Origin: Gammaproteobacteria bacterium
Lineage (GTDB): Bacteria > Pseudomonadota > Gammaproteobacteria > Ga0077536
Length of the DNA: 64,000 nt
Assembly: GCA_023257255.1 (NCBI GenBank)
Contig: JALRCR010000003.1
Location: 1 to 64,000, forward strand
Direction: 5' to 3'
The notes under the pieces were generated by a model. It was given only the letters and a program-made list of their open reading frames with translations, searched no databases and had not been told where the DNA came from. This document shows, piece by piece, positions 34,682-44,216 of the stretch. The position numbers and the translations under genes were made by a program. The stretch's first letter is position 1. Every line of letters begins with the position of its first letter.

Positions 34682-35518
34682 CTAAGAAAAAGCCGGCTGG
34701 CATAAGGCGCCAGACGACGCAGAGAACAGGTAGTGATCCATCGCCAAGCCTTCATGCATCACGCTGGCATGGACACGCTCGGCACTCCACGACACACCGG
34801 CTGCGCCGAGTGCGGTGAAGAGCGGCAGCAGATGCTCGTCGGTGGGATGCGCACGGGTGGCGCCCGGGGCCCGCTCGCGATAGCCGAGCAGGGCTTCCAG
34901 CTGACCGTTCGCGAGTTGCGCCGCGAGCCAATCGGCAAAGTCCGTGACATAGGGCAGACCGGCCGCGTTGTCGCGCGCGCCGTGCAGGCGACAATCCGCC
35001 AGATTGTGCGTAATTGACCCGGAGCCCACGACCAGCACGCCCCGCGAACGCAGGCTGCTCAGCGCGCGTCCCAGACGCCAGTGGTAGTAGGGCGACTTGC
35101 GGGCGTTGATCGAAATCTGCGTGACCGGCACCTCGGCCTGCGGATACATCAGCAAGAGCGGCGTCCACACGCCGTGATCAAAGCCACGCTCGACATCGAG
35201 AGCCGCATTAAACCCCGCCTCCCTCAGCAAGTCCACGATGTCGGCAGCGAGGCTGGCAGCGCCCGGCGCCGGATATTGCAGTTCGTAGAGCGAGCGAGGA
35301 AAGCCGTAAAAATCGTGCACCGTTGACGGCGCCTGCCCGCCCAGCACGCCCACCTGCGGCGAGTCCCAATGCGCCGAAATCACCAAAATAGCCGCCGGCT
35401 TGCCCAGCCGCGCGGCAAAGCCCGCCAGAAATTGCCGCTCTGGGGAGACCTCCAGGGCGAGCGTCGGCGCGCCATGCGAAATGAACACTGCGGGTAAGGG
35501 CTGGGCCAATTCGGGCAT
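34682..35518 (-). CDS. ygiD: DODA-type/LigB-like extradiol dioxygenase family protein
   Basis: A 278-residue protein of the 4,5-DOPA-dioxygenase-extradiol family (Escherichia coli YgiD, plant DODA). Metal ligands: His in FISHGAPT, His in SAHWDSP, and the catalytic His in FDHGVWTPL; NARKSPYYH and GSGSITHNL follow. These enzymes cleave catecholic rings with a non-haem metal, often zinc or iron. Divergent from a LysR-type regulator whose start lies about 107 bases away, suggesting LysR control. Confidence 0.88.
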   Translation of the reverse strand: MPELAQPLPAVFISHGAPTLALEVSPERQFLAGFAARLGKPAAILVISAHWDSPQVGVLGGQAPSTVHDFYGFPRSLYELQYPAPGAASLAADIVDLLREAGFNAALDVERGFDHGVWTPLLLMYPQAEVPVTQISINARKSPYYHWRLGRALSSLRSRGVLVVGSGSITHNLADCRLHGARDNAAGLPYVTDFADWLAAQLANGQLEALLGYRERAPGATRAHPTDEHLLPLFTALGAAGVSWSAERVHASVMHEGLAMDHYLFSASSGALCQPAFS

Positions 35519-35625
35519 GCGCCATTCCTGAAACGAGGGTCGATGGCTGCGGAGTATCTAGGCCACCCATTTCTCATACAATCCGTTTAAATCGAAACTC
35601 ACTGTCCCTGATAGAGGAACAATCG

Positions 35626-36552
35626 ATGGACAGACTGGCGGCAATGTCTGCCTTCAAGGCGGTCGTGGACTACGGGGGCTATGCGGCGGCGGCCCGGGGC
35701 AGCGGGCGCTCAAAAACCGCCTTGTCGAAAGCAGTCGCCGATCTGGAGGCGCATCTGGGCGTGCGCCTGCTCCAGCGAACCACCCGCCGCCTCTCCCTCA
35801 CCGAGGCGGGCCGCCAGTACCACGCCCGCTGCATCACGCTGCTGGCCGAACTGGACGAGGCCGACGGCGAGGCGCGCGACAACCAGCGCAACGTGCGCGG
35901 TCTCATCCGGCTGGTGGCCCCGCAGACGTTCGGCGAACTCTACCTGCTGCCGCTGCTTGCCCGTTTTCTGGAAGACACGCCGGAAGTGTCGCTGGACCTC
36001 CAATTGACCGACCGCTTCGTAGACCTGATCGAGGAGCGCTTTGACCTAGCGGTGCGCATTGCCGACCTGCCGGAGTCGAGCCTCGTGGCAAAACGCCTGG
36101 GCGACATGCGGCTGGTGGTCTGCGCGGCACCGGCCTACCTCGCCCGTCGCGGCCGCCCGCAAGCGCCAGATGAGCTTGCCGGGCATGCCTGCCTGATCGA
36201 TACCAACTTTCGTGAGCCGGGCGTTTGGACGTTTCGGACGGGATCAGCCACGCGCCGCGTGCCCGTACGTGGCGCCATCGCGGCCAACAGCGCAAGCGCC
36301 ATCCGCACCATGGCGATCGCAGGTCACGGAATTGGGCTGTGCCCCGATTTTGTCGTCGCACGCGATGTGCAGGAAGGTCGGCTGGAACCGCTGTTGAGCG
36401 ACTACGCCACGGCGCCACGCGGCATCTACGCGGTCTATCCCAATCGCCAGCATCTGGCCCGCCGCCTGCGCCTGCTCATCGATTTTCTGGCGCGGCATCT
36501 CGCCGACGGCCTGCCGGTTCAGGCGCTGGCGGTCGGGGGGAAGCCGGGATAG
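35626..36552 (+). CDS. LysR-family transcriptional regulator
   Basis: A 308-residue regulator with an N-terminal winged helix-turn-helix (MSAFKAVVDYGGYAAAARG to SKAVADLEAHLGVRLLQRT) and a C-terminal substrate-binding domain (about 90-295, beginning RGLIRLVAPQTFGELYLLP). It belongs to the DsdC/AaeR-like subgroup by N-terminal pattern. Divergent from the extradiol-dioxygenase-like gene, its probable target. Its last 34 bases overlap the convergent DUF364 gene. Confidence 0.92.
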   Translation: MDRLAAMSAFKAVVDYGGYAAAARGSGRSKTALSKAVADLEAHLGVRLLQRTTRRLSLTEAGRQYHARCITLLAELDEADGEARDNQRNVRGLIRLVAPQTFGELYLLPLLARFLEDTPEVSLDLQLTDRFVDLIEERFDLAVRIADLPESSLVAKRLGDMRLVVCAAPAYLARRGRPQAPDELAGHACLIDTNFREPGVWTFRTGSATRRVPVRGAIAANSASAIRTMAIAGHGIGLCPDFVVARDVQEGRLEPLLSDYATAPRGIYAVYPNRQHLARRLRLLIDFLARHLADGLPVQALAVGGKPG

Positions 36553-37355
36553 TAAGCCCGCTCGATCACAAAACGTCGGGCGTAGGGTTTCCAGGGCTGG
36601 CCGGTCGCCAGCGCGGCGATTGCGGCATCCGCATCCTCCAGCCACATCCCGCCCATGCTGCTCACCCCGCGGGCAAACAGCGGGCCCGGGAAGAAGCCGG
36701 CGGTGGGCCCGATGATCGCAATCTCGCGCGCCGCACGGCAGTAGGCGAGCGTCGTCTCCAGGCTGTCGTTCAGGCACATGGTGGCGGTCGCCAACACCAC
36801 GCTGCAGTCGCTCAATGCCATCGGATCGCCGGTCACGCGCAGTCCGGGCGCCTCGCGCCACAGGTGTGGCTTGCGCTCAAGCACCACGACCGGCCGCTGG
36901 TCCGCGAGCAGGCGTTCAATCAGGGGTTGGAAGTTGCCCACCATGCCAACCCGATCGGTCTGCGCAAAACTTGCGCCGAAGGCATCCCTGGCCACCGGTG
37001 GGACATAGCCGTGATGTCGCCACCACCACGTGGTCATGGCGTTAATCGCCGCCAGACCCAGCGAGCGGGACGCTTCGTCCTCGCGCAGAAAATAGCGTGC
37101 GAGTTCCAGCGCGGGCAGCCCTTCCAGCGTCGCCGGCGGAAAACGTTGCGCCATGCCCTGCTGCCCCTCGCCGAGCCAGGCGTAGTAAAGCCCCGCACTG
37201 CCGTCGGCCAGTTGAACTGCGCCAAATTCGGGGTCGCGCGCAGGATCAGGTTGCGGTTCCGGCATGAACACCCGGCGCACCGGCGGCGGCGTCACCCGCG
37301 CCGCCACGCGCGCCGCTTCATGAAACAGGTCTGCCCGAAAGTGCTGCTCCGTCAT
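36519..37355 (-). CDS. DUF364/Rossmann-like putative heavy-metal chelation protein
   Basis: A 278-residue protein with the DUF364 C-terminal Rossmann-like domain (VGMVGNFQPLIERLL, then LSDCSVVLATATMCLND and IIGPTAGFFPGPLFARGV). This family is annotated as possible metal chelation; the reaction is unknown. The N-terminal half (about 1-120) contains a conserved Trp-rich segment TTWWWRHHGYVP. It stands alone, convergent with the LysR gene (34-base overlap) and divergent from a luciferase-like monooxygenase. Confidence 0.75.
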   Translation of the reverse strand: MTEQHFRADLFHEAARVAARVTPPPVRRVFMPEPQPDPARDPEFGAVQLADGSAGLYYAWLGEGQQGMAQRFPPATLEGLPALELARYFLREDEASRSLGLAAINAMTTWWWRHHGYVPPVARDAFGASFAQTDRVGMVGNFQPLIERLLADQRPVVVLERKPHLWREAPGLRVTGDPMALSDCSVVLATATMCLNDSLETTLAYCRAAREIAIIGPTAGFFPGPLFARGVSSMGGMWLEDADAAIAALATGQPWKPYARRFVIERAYYPGFPPTASA

Positions 37356-37427
37356 CGACCTCGCCCCTTGCGCTGAAATCGGTTTGTTATAGTCGCCGCC
37401 GCTTCATTGTGACCGGAGAATCCCGCC

Positions 37428-38555
37428 GTGCATCGCCCGCTCAACGCCATGTTCAACCAGAACGCTTTCAAGCTGGGGCTGTTTTCGCCCAACTGCAGCG
37501 GCGGGATGGCGGTGACCACCGTACCCGAGCGCTGGGACGCCAGCTGGGCCAATAATCTTCAACTGGCACAACTGGCCGACCGGGAGGGCATCGAGTTTCT
37601 GCTGCCTATCGCGCGCTGGACGGGCTACGGTGGTGAGACCGATTTTCAGGGCGACTCGCTGGAAACCGTGACCTGGGCCGCCGGCCTGCTGGCGCACACC
37701 CGGCGACTGTCTGTCTTCGCCACTGCGCATGCCTCGTTCATGCACCCGCTGCTGGCGGCCAAGCAGTTCGCCACGATTGACCAGCTGTCGGGTGGCCGCT
37801 TCGGGCTCAACATCGTCTGTGGCTGGAACCAGCCTGAGTACGCGATGTTCGGTCTCAATCTGCCGGGCGACCACGCCACCCGCTATCGCTATGGTCAGGA
37901 GTGGTGGGAAGTCATCAAGAAAAGCTGGGAAACCACGGCGCCTTTCGACTGGGACGGCGAGTTCTTCCAGTTGCGCGGCGCCCGTTGCAGTCCGCAGCCC
38001 ATCGGTCCGGGGCTGCCGCCGTTGATGAACGCCGGCTCTTCACAGGAAGGCCGCGAATTCGCGGCACGCAACTGCGATTTCCTGTTCACCGTGATGATCA
38101 ATCCTGAACAAGGGCGGGACGAAGTCGCCCGCATCAAGGCCCTCGCCAAGGCGCAGTTTGAGCGCGAACTTGCCGTGTTCACGACGACCTACGTGGTGTG
38201 TCGCCCGACGCAGCGCGAAGCCGAGGAATATCACCAGCACTATGCGGTGGCATGCGCGGATACGGCCGCGGTTGAACGCCTGATGCAGTTGCAGGGCATG
38301 TACGCGCAGTCGTTCCCGCAAGACATGATCGACGCCCTGCGGGTGCAGTTCGCCGGCGGTCACGGCGTGTATCCCTTGATTGGCGACCCCGATCATGTCG
38401 CAAACGAACTGGCCCGCATCCACGCCGCCGGCTATGCCGGGGCGACGCTCGCGTTTGTGAACTATCTGGAGGAGTTGCCCTACTTCGCCGCCGAAGTGCT
38501 GCCGCGGCTGGAAGCGCGCGGCCTGCGCATGCCCGCCGCTGCGCTGCCCGAATAA
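37428..38555 (+). CDS. Luciferase-like monooxygenase, RutA/SfnG group
   Basis: A 375-residue FMNH2-dependent oxygenase. It has the group-typical FKLGLFSPNCSGGMAVT, GIEFLLPIARWTGYGG, SGGRFGLNIVCGWNQPE and MNAGSSQEGREFAA. The RutA/SfnG/NtaA branch includes pyrimidine and dimethylsulfone monooxygenases; neither rut nor sfn partner genes are present here. The GTG at 37428, preceded by GGAG, is chosen; ATG 37449 is an alternative. A second paralogue of the same subgroup is at 58216-59319. Confidence 0.88.
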   Translation: MHRPLNAMFNQNAFKLGLFSPNCSGGMAVTTVPERWDASWANNLQLAQLADREGIEFLLPIARWTGYGGETDFQGDSLETVTWAAGLLAHTRRLSVFATAHASFMHPLLAAKQFATIDQLSGGRFGLNIVCGWNQPEYAMFGLNLPGDHATRYRYGQEWWEVIKKSWETTAPFDWDGEFFQLRGARCSPQPIGPGLPPLMNAGSSQEGREFAARNCDFLFTVMINPEQGRDEVARIKALAKAQFERELAVFTTTYVVCRPTQREAEEYHQHYAVACADTAAVERLMQLQGMYAQSFPQDMIDALRVQFAGGHGVYPLIGDPDHVANELARIHAAGYAGATLAFVNYLEELPYFAAEVLPRLEARGLRMPAAALPE

Positions 38556-38570
38556 GCGGGCTACAAAAGA

Positions 38571-38594
38571 AAAGGCCGGGTTTCCCCGGCCTTT
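38571..38594. terminator. Bidirectional terminator
   Basis: AAAGGCCGGG, loop TTTC, CCCGGCCTTT. Ten-bp stem with A-tract on the left and T-tract on the right, hence functional for both the luciferase-like gene and the DUF1329 gene that converge here. Confidence 0.85.
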
Positions 38595-38619
38595 CCAGAG
38601 GACCTTGCGAGGTTTGGGT

Positions 38620-39999
38620 TTAGGTACCCAGACGCTGCATGGCCTGCACGGTCATGTACTTGTTGATCAGGTCGTCGTGCATGTTCCACTGGGACTTCCA
38701 GCCGCCTGCGCAGCTTTCGGCCTGGTGGAAACGGGTAATACGCTGCGACTGGATGTCGTTGGAAATTACCCAACTCCAGCTCCAGCACACGTCGTTGCCC
38801 GCCATCATGACCTTGTCGCCCTTCTTGTACTGGCTGAAGCCAGGCTCGAAGGACTTCCAGATCTCGCCGCGACGGTCGAAGGTGATCATCTGCGGGAAGG
38901 TCAGCATACGAGCGTCAATGTAGACGCGCTTCTTGCTGACCGGCGCACGCGGGTAACCGGTCGGCTCGGCTTCGAGCACGATAACTTCCGGAATCAGCGA
39001 CTTGCCGACGTACATGAAGGTGTTGTTCTTCGGACCACCCACCAGCGGCAGTTCCCAGTTCGGGGAGTCTGCGTGCCACTGACCGTGCATCGAGCCGAGC
39101 AACGGCTGACGGCCCACGATCTTGTAGTTGCCCCAGGTCAGCATCGGGTCGCCAGCGGCCCATGCGTCGGACAGGAACAGGTTGATGCCGGGGACCAGCG
39201 GCTCGAAGCGCTGGTTGGTCGGGAAGCGACGCACCCGCTTGAACGCCGGGATGTAGCCGAACAGATCGGGATATTCGCGCTGGTCATACGGCCAGATATT
39301 CACGAAGGCCGTGCCCTTGACGTCGTTCGGCGCCGAGAACCAGGTGGACTGCAGACGGGTCTTGTCTTCGTAGCCCTCGAGGTAGGGGTTGCCGCCGTTG
39401 TCGACGAGGCCCGTGCACTGCTGTTCGGCCCACACGAAGTCGTACTTGTAGAGCACGTTGCCTTCGGCGTCGAGCGCGGACATCGGAATGGCGTACATGG
39501 TCTGGTCGTGACGACCCCAGGCCAGCGTCAGGTTGGCGATGGTCTGCATGCCGTCCTGCGGGTTGGGGAACGGCAGACCGCCGATCCAGGGCTTGCCGTC
39601 CTTGGTGCGGACGTTGCCGGTTTCGTCGAACACGGCCTGACCCTGGTTCTTGACGGTCGCTTCGAGGAACTTCGGCGGGAACATGGTCGACGGGTCAGTG
39701 TCCGTCGGCATGATGTAGAACTTGCGGCCCTGCTGCTTGACTTCCTGATAGAGCATCGGGTCGACGATGTCTTTCACGACATCAATGTTGTCGGCGTTGA
39801 TTTCGTCGCCGACCTTGATCTTGCCCTTGGTGAAAAGGGAGATGTCGAGCAGTTCGTCCGGATAGGCCTTGCTGATGTCTTCGCCGTTTGAGATCAACGG
39901 CCACAGGGAGGTCAGTACCCCGGCGCCGCCGATCCCACGCGCAACCTTCTCCATGAAGAAGCGTCGGCTGTAGTCAAAATCGTATTTTCTGATATGCAT
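38620..39999 (-). CDS. DUF1329 protein with Tat-type signal
   Basis: A 459-residue exported protein of the DUF1329 family (outer-membrane lipoprotein-sorting-like beta fold). The N-terminus has a twin-arginine motif (SRRFFMEK) followed by a hydrophobic stretch (GIGGAGVLTSLWPL), indicating export by Tat. DUF1329 genes are often found near RND pumps and DUF1302 proteins in bacteria degrading steroids, aromatics or other hydrophobic compounds; none is adjacent here. ATG 39999 is preferred because GGGGGAG sits four bases upstream. It ends at a bidirectional terminator. Confidence 0.88.
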   Translation of the reverse strand: MHIRKYDFDYSRRFFMEKVARGIGGAGVLTSLWPLISNGEDISKAYPDELLDISLFTKGKIKVGDEINADNIDVVKDIVDPMLYQEVKQQGRKFYIMPTDTDPSTMFPPKFLEATVKNQGQAVFDETGNVRTKDGKPWIGGLPFPNPQDGMQTIANLTLAWGRHDQTMYAIPMSALDAEGNVLYKYDFVWAEQQCTGLVDNGGNPYLEGYEDKTRLQSTWFSAPNDVKGTAFVNIWPYDQREYPDLFGYIPAFKRVRRFPTNQRFEPLVPGINLFLSDAWAAGDPMLTWGNYKIVGRQPLLGSMHGQWHADSPNWELPLVGGPKNNTFMYVGKSLIPEVIVLEAEPTGYPRAPVSKKRVYIDARMLTFPQMITFDRRGEIWKSFEPGFSQYKKGDKVMMAGNDVCWSWSWVISNDIQSQRITRFHQAESCAGGWKSQWNMHDDLINKYMTVQAMQRLGT

Positions 40000-40165
40000 G
40001 AACTCCCCCTGATGTCTTTTAAACACACGCAACCCTGCCCCGTACGCACTTGTTCAGATGCGGGAGGCCAAGTCTGAAAAGCCTTGTAACACCACTGCGG
40101 TTGGTCTCGCAATGCCGCTTGAGAACTGTGTTCCGATGCTGCACTGCGACGGTTCTAAGTATTTT

Positions 40166-40942
40166 TCACTTGCCTTGTCGCTGGGCCGAGCGCGCGGCCT
40201 CAGCCCGTGCCGCCCGCACCTTCTCGTTGGTCTGATTGAACAGTAATGCGCGACGCGCGGCTTCCTGCTCATCGGTGAGCTGGCGTTCGCCCCACTCGCG
40301 CCGCACATTGCGTCCGGCCTGCACGGCCGGGCGCGCGGCGACTTCATCCACCCAGCGCTTGAGGTGCGGAAAACGCGCCCAGACCGTCTCATCAATGAGG
40401 CGCTCCAGCAGCATTGCCCACGGCCAGCTGACGATGTCGGCAATGCTGTACTGATCGCCGGCGAGGAACGGGTTGACCGATAGCTGCGCGTCCATCACGC
40501 CGCACAGACGGTCAACCTCGCCCACGAACCGACGCTGCCCGTAGGCCAACTGGGCGGGGTCATCCACCAGTTTTACCGCGTAATTCTTGAAGTGATTGGC
40601 GTTGCCCATCATTGGACCCAGATTCGCCATCTGCCAGTACACCCACTGCAGCACGGTGTAGCGCGCGGCGCCGCTGGTCGGCAGGAAGCGCCCGGTCTTG
40701 TCGGCCAGATATTCGACGATGGCCGCCGACTCAAACAGCGCCAGCGGCGCACCGCCGCCCAGCGGGGCGTGGTCGATGATGGCCGGCATCCGGTTGTTGG
40801 GCGAGATGCGCAGGAAGTCAGCCTTGAACTGGTCGCCCGCCCCGATATCCACCTCCAGCACCTGATATTCGAGACCGCACTCCTCGAGCATGATGGTGAC
40901 TTTCCAGGCGTTGGGCGTGGGCCAGTAGTAGACGTCGATCAT
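40166..40942 (-). CDS. Glutathione S-transferase family protein, YfcG/YghU-like
   Basis: A 258-residue GST. The N-terminal thioredoxin-like domain (about 1-80) starts VYYWPTPNAWKVTIMLEE and includes the cis-proline segment NNRMPAIIDH and the ESAAIVEYLADK glutathione-binding motif. The helical C-terminal domain (about 95-215) contains NPFLAGDQYSIADIVSWPW. The TPNAWKV arrangement is typical of the nu-class (YfcG, YghU) disulfide-bond reductases. A basic C-terminal tail ends the protein. Ribosome site GGAGG precedes the ATG. Divergent from the amidohydrolase. Confidence 0.9.
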   Translation of the reverse strand: MIDVYYWPTPNAWKVTIMLEECGLEYQVLEVDIGAGDQFKADFLRISPNNRMPAIIDHAPLGGGAPLALFESAAIVEYLADKTGRFLPTSGAARYTVLQWVYWQMANLGPMMGNANHFKNYAVKLVDDPAQLAYGQRRFVGEVDRLCGVMDAQLSVNPFLAGDQYSIADIVSWPWAMLLERLIDETVWARFPHLKRWVDEVAARPAVQAGRNVRREWGERQLTDEQEAARRALLFNQTNEKVRAARAEAARSAQRQGK

Positions 40943-41076
40943 CGGGTTCCTCCATAGGCGCTTGGGACGTGGGCGCCCATGCTAGCGAAAAAGAGCCGGG
41001 GGGCGCCGCTGCCGCGTAGGCACCCGGCAGGTCCTCGGCTATGCTCCGGGCTCCTCGCCTGCAGTTGGAGCCCCCG

Positions 41077-42771
41077 ATGAAATACGACCTCCTCATTCGC
41101 AACGGCGTGCTGGTAGACGGGTCGGGCGCGCCACGCTTCCCGGCCGATATCGGCATCATCGGCAACCGCATCGCCAAAATCGGTCGCATTCGCGCCCCCG
41201 CCGAACGCAGCATCGACGCCGAAGGCCATATCGTCAGCCCGGGCTTCGTCGACGGCCACACCCACATGGACGCGCAGGTTTTCTGGGATCCGCTCGGCTC
41301 CTGCTCGTGCTATCACGGCGTGACCACCGTGGTCATGGGCAACTGCGGCTTCACGCTTGCGCCCTGCTCGGCGGCCGAATCCGACTTTGTCTTCCGCAAT
41401 CTCGAACGGGCGGAAGATCTGTCACGCGACGCCATGCGGGCCGGCATCGACTGGCGCTGGGAAAGCTTCCCGGAATATCTGGACGTGGTCGATGCGTTAC
41501 CCAAAGGCATCAACTACGCCGGCTATATCGGACATTCGCCGCTGCGCACGCATGTGATGGGCGAGCGCGCGTTCTCCGAGCAGGCCACCGAAGACGACGT
41601 TCGCCGGATGCAGCATCTCGTCCGCGAGGCGTTGCAGGCAGGCGCGATTGGCTTCTCGACTTCGCGCACCATGAATCATCTGACCTCCGACGACCGCCCG
41701 GTCGCCAGCCGCGTGGCCGACTGGAGCGAAGTCCGCGCGATCGTCAACGCGATGGGCGAAGCGGGCGGTGGCGTTTTTGAGCTGGCCAGCGAAGAGCCCG
41801 GCCGCAGCCCGCGACGTCAACGCGATTATTTTGATCGACTGAAAAATCTGGCAGTCGAATCGGGTTGTCCGGTGACCTTCGGCATGCCCAGCATTCGCAT
41901 CGCCCCAGAGCTCTGGCCCAACTATTACGAACTCGCGAACGAGACCGTCGCCGCCGGCGGCCGCATGTTCGTGCAAGCGCATAGCCGTCATCTGTCGACG
42001 CTGCTTTCTTTCAAATCGCACACGCCCTTCGACCACTGGGAGGGCTGGAAAGACATCCGTAGCCGCCCACTGGAAGAGCAGAAGCGCCTGCTCCGCGACC
42101 CTGCGATCAAGCAACGGCTGGTGGCTATCGCCAGCGCTGAATACGGCGGTCCCAAAGTCGTTGGCGCCGAGGCGCGTCCGCCCGAGTGGGACTGGTTCTA
42201 CGTCTACAACGGCGTGCGCAACGAAGAACCGATGAGTGAAGTGGCGGCGAAGCGCGGGGTCCATCCGGTCGAGGCGATGATCGATCTCGCACTGGAACGT
42301 GACTTTGACTGTTTCTTCCGCCAGCCGCTGGCGAATGAAGATCAGGAGGCGGTGCTCAAGATGATGCGCCACCCGCGGAGCGTGGTGACCTTCTCTGACT
42401 CTGGCGCGCATGTCGCGCAAATCATGGATTCCTCGCTGCAAACCCACTTGCTGAGCCACTGGGTGCGCGAGCGGGAAGCCTTCACGCTGGAAGAAGCGGT
42501 GCGACTGATTACCTACGACACCGCGTCGGCCTGGGGCTTCCACGACCGTGGGCTGTTGCGCGAAGGACTTAACGCTGATTTGGTGATTTTCGACCCGGCC
42601 ACAATCGACCAGAACATGCCCGAGCTGGTCAACGACCTGCCCAGCGGCGCCCAGCGCCTCAAGCAAACCGCGCGCGGCATTAGCCACAGCATCGTCAACG
42701 GCCGCGTGCTACTCGAGAACAATCAGCCGACGGGCGAACTCCCCGGCACGCTAATCCGCAAAAAACCCTGA
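41077..42771 (+). CDS. N-acyl-D-amino-acid deacylase-like amidohydrolase
   Basis: A 564-residue amidohydrolase of the D-aminoacylase group. The metal motif HTHMD follows FVDG (about 66-70), with the group-specific Cys in MGNCGFTLAP, a His in HSRHL and the late Asp in FSDSGAHV (metal/catalytic). These enzymes hydrolyse N-acyl-D-amino acids or related amides such as dihydroorotate-like rings; exact substrate unknown. ATG 41077 is preceded by TTGGAG; upstream in-frame codons lack a ribosome site. Divergent from the GST gene. Confidence 0.88.
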   Translation: MKYDLLIRNGVLVDGSGAPRFPADIGIIGNRIAKIGRIRAPAERSIDAEGHIVSPGFVDGHTHMDAQVFWDPLGSCSCYHGVTTVVMGNCGFTLAPCSAAESDFVFRNLERAEDLSRDAMRAGIDWRWESFPEYLDVVDALPKGINYAGYIGHSPLRTHVMGERAFSEQATEDDVRRMQHLVREALQAGAIGFSTSRTMNHLTSDDRPVASRVADWSEVRAIVNAMGEAGGGVFELASEEPGRSPRRQRDYFDRLKNLAVESGCPVTFGMPSIRIAPELWPNYYELANETVAAGGRMFVQAHSRHLSTLLSFKSHTPFDHWEGWKDIRSRPLEEQKRLLRDPAIKQRLVAIASAEYGGPKVVGAEARPPEWDWFYVYNGVRNEEPMSEVAAKRGVHPVEAMIDLALERDFDCFFRQPLANEDQEAVLKMMRHPRSVVTFSDSGAHVAQIMDSSLQTHLLSHWVREREAFTLEEAVRLITYDTASAWGFHDRGLLREGLNADLVIFDPATIDQNMPELVNDLPSGAQRLKQTARGISHSIVNGRVLLENNQPTGELPGTLIRKKP

Positions 42772-42836
42772 GATTCGCCGTCCGGCCCGCGGCCGGGCGG
42801 CTAAACTTCGGGCGACGGCCGCCGATTCACAGCGGC

Positions 42837-44141
42837 ATGAAGCTTGTGATCATCGATACCTCGCCTGTGTGGATGGCTGACGTCCGGCGTGCGCTCGCGC
42901 AGGTCTTGCCGGACATCGAAGTCACCGCCTACGACGCCGATCAGGCGGGCATGCCGGACGACAACTTCTGCTGGGCCTGGTATGACGTGGCCCTGCTCAG
43001 TCACGAACTCGGCGACCAGCCGTCAGGTTTGCACTGCCTGGCAGCGTATGTGGGCCGACCCGGCTTCCCACCCACGGTGCTGGTGAGTCAAAGCGCCGAC
43101 CCTTATCTGGCGGCGGACGCCATCAAGGCCGGTGCTGCCGACTACATCCGCCGCGACGACGCGCTGGGTCAACGCCTGCCGGCGCTGCTAGGTGCACTGG
43201 TGAGCCGTCACCCGGTGAGCGACCGCACCTTCAGACTGCCACCCGGCGCGCCGGTAAACTCGCGCGCGGCGCGGGTGCGTCGCTCGCCCACCATGGACGA
43301 CAGCACGCATCGCTTCGTCCGGCTAATCGGACAAGGCGGCTTCTGTCGCGTTTATCTTGCCGAACGCGTCACCGACCAACGGCCGATAGTGCTCAAGGTC
43401 ATGGAACGCGGCACTGGCCCCAATGGCGGCATGCTGCGCCGGTTCGCCCGCGAAGCCCAGATCCTTTCCAACATCGACGATCCGCACGTCGTGCGGGTCT
43501 ACGACCGCGGGATCACCGCAGAGTACGGGTACATTTCCATGGAGTTTTTCGCCGGCGGTGATTTGAAGCAGAAAATCGAACGCGGCGTGTCGCTGGACGA
43601 GGCCATCCGCTGCATGCGCGGCATTGCCCGCGGCTTGCAGGCCGTGCACCGGGAAGGCGTCATTCATCGTGACGTGAAGCCGGGCAACATCATGTTTCGC
43701 GGCGACGGCTCGCTGGCGTTGGCCGACTTTGGCATTTCACGCCGATTGCATGAAACCATCGACCTGACCACCCATACCGGCACCTTGGGCACCCCGGGCT
43801 ATCTCAGCCCGGAGCAGGCGCTGGGCACACCGGTCGACCACCGCACCGACCTCTACAGCGCGGGCGTGGTGTTCTACGAATTGTTGACCGGCGGCAAGCC
43901 GTTTCGCGCCGACACACCGGCGGGGGTTGTCTACCAACACATCCACACTCCGCCACCCCGTCTGCCCGCCAGCCTCGGCTGGGCCCAGCCCTTGTTGGAC
44001 ATGCTGCTGGCGAAAAGCCCGGAAGCGCGGCTCAGCAGCGCAGACGAACTCTTGCAGGGCATCGACGAATGGTTACCACCGTGCCTCGAGGGGCGGGCGC
44101 TGCAGACCAGGCCACACGCCCCGCAAATTGCCCTGCACTAA
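42837..44141 (+). CDS. Hanks-type Ser/Thr protein kinase with N-terminal degenerate receiver domain
   Basis: A 434-residue soluble kinase. Residues about 1-125 resemble a CheY-like receiver but have Ser55 (VALLSHEL) where the phosphoacceptor Asp would be. The kinase domain (from about 160) has the glycine loop GQGGFCRVY, ATP-binding Lys187, HRDVKPGN (277-284), DFG (297-299), and the APE-like SPEQ. All catalytic residues are intact. No transmembrane or PASTA segment is present, unlike PknB. Substrate unknown; possible link to the downstream phosphomannomutase, 75 bases away. Confidence 0.9.
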   Translation: MKLVIIDTSPVWMADVRRALAQVLPDIEVTAYDADQAGMPDDNFCWAWYDVALLSHELGDQPSGLHCLAAYVGRPGFPPTVLVSQSADPYLAADAIKAGAADYIRRDDALGQRLPALLGALVSRHPVSDRTFRLPPGAPVNSRAARVRRSPTMDDSTHRFVRLIGQGGFCRVYLAERVTDQRPIVLKVMERGTGPNGGMLRRFAREAQILSNIDDPHVVRVYDRGITAEYGYISMEFFAGGDLKQKIERGVSLDEAIRCMRGIARGLQAVHREGVIHRDVKPGNIMFRGDGSLALADFGISRRLHETIDLTTHTGTLGTPGYLSPEQALGTPVDHRTDLYSAGVVFYELLTGGKPFRADTPAGVVYQHIHTPPPRLPASLGWAQPLLDMLLAKSPEARLSSADELLQGIDEWLPPCLEGRALQTRPHAPQIALH

Positions 44142-44216
44142 CTGCGCCGCGCGGGCTGCGCCGTAAGCCGCGTTCCGTATAATCCAAGCACTCCCGTAGT
44201 TCAGGAACCTGCACCC

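Noticed and set aside
38605-39891. Plus-strand open frame of 428 codons opposite the DUF1329 gene
   Set aside because: Overlaps a bidirectional terminator at its start and is antisense to a conserved gene; Val/His-rich shadow frame.
40001-40165. Possible small gene between DUF1329 and GST genes
   Set aside because: Only short frames without ribosome sites; the sequence is best read as the leader/promoter of the DUF1329 gene.
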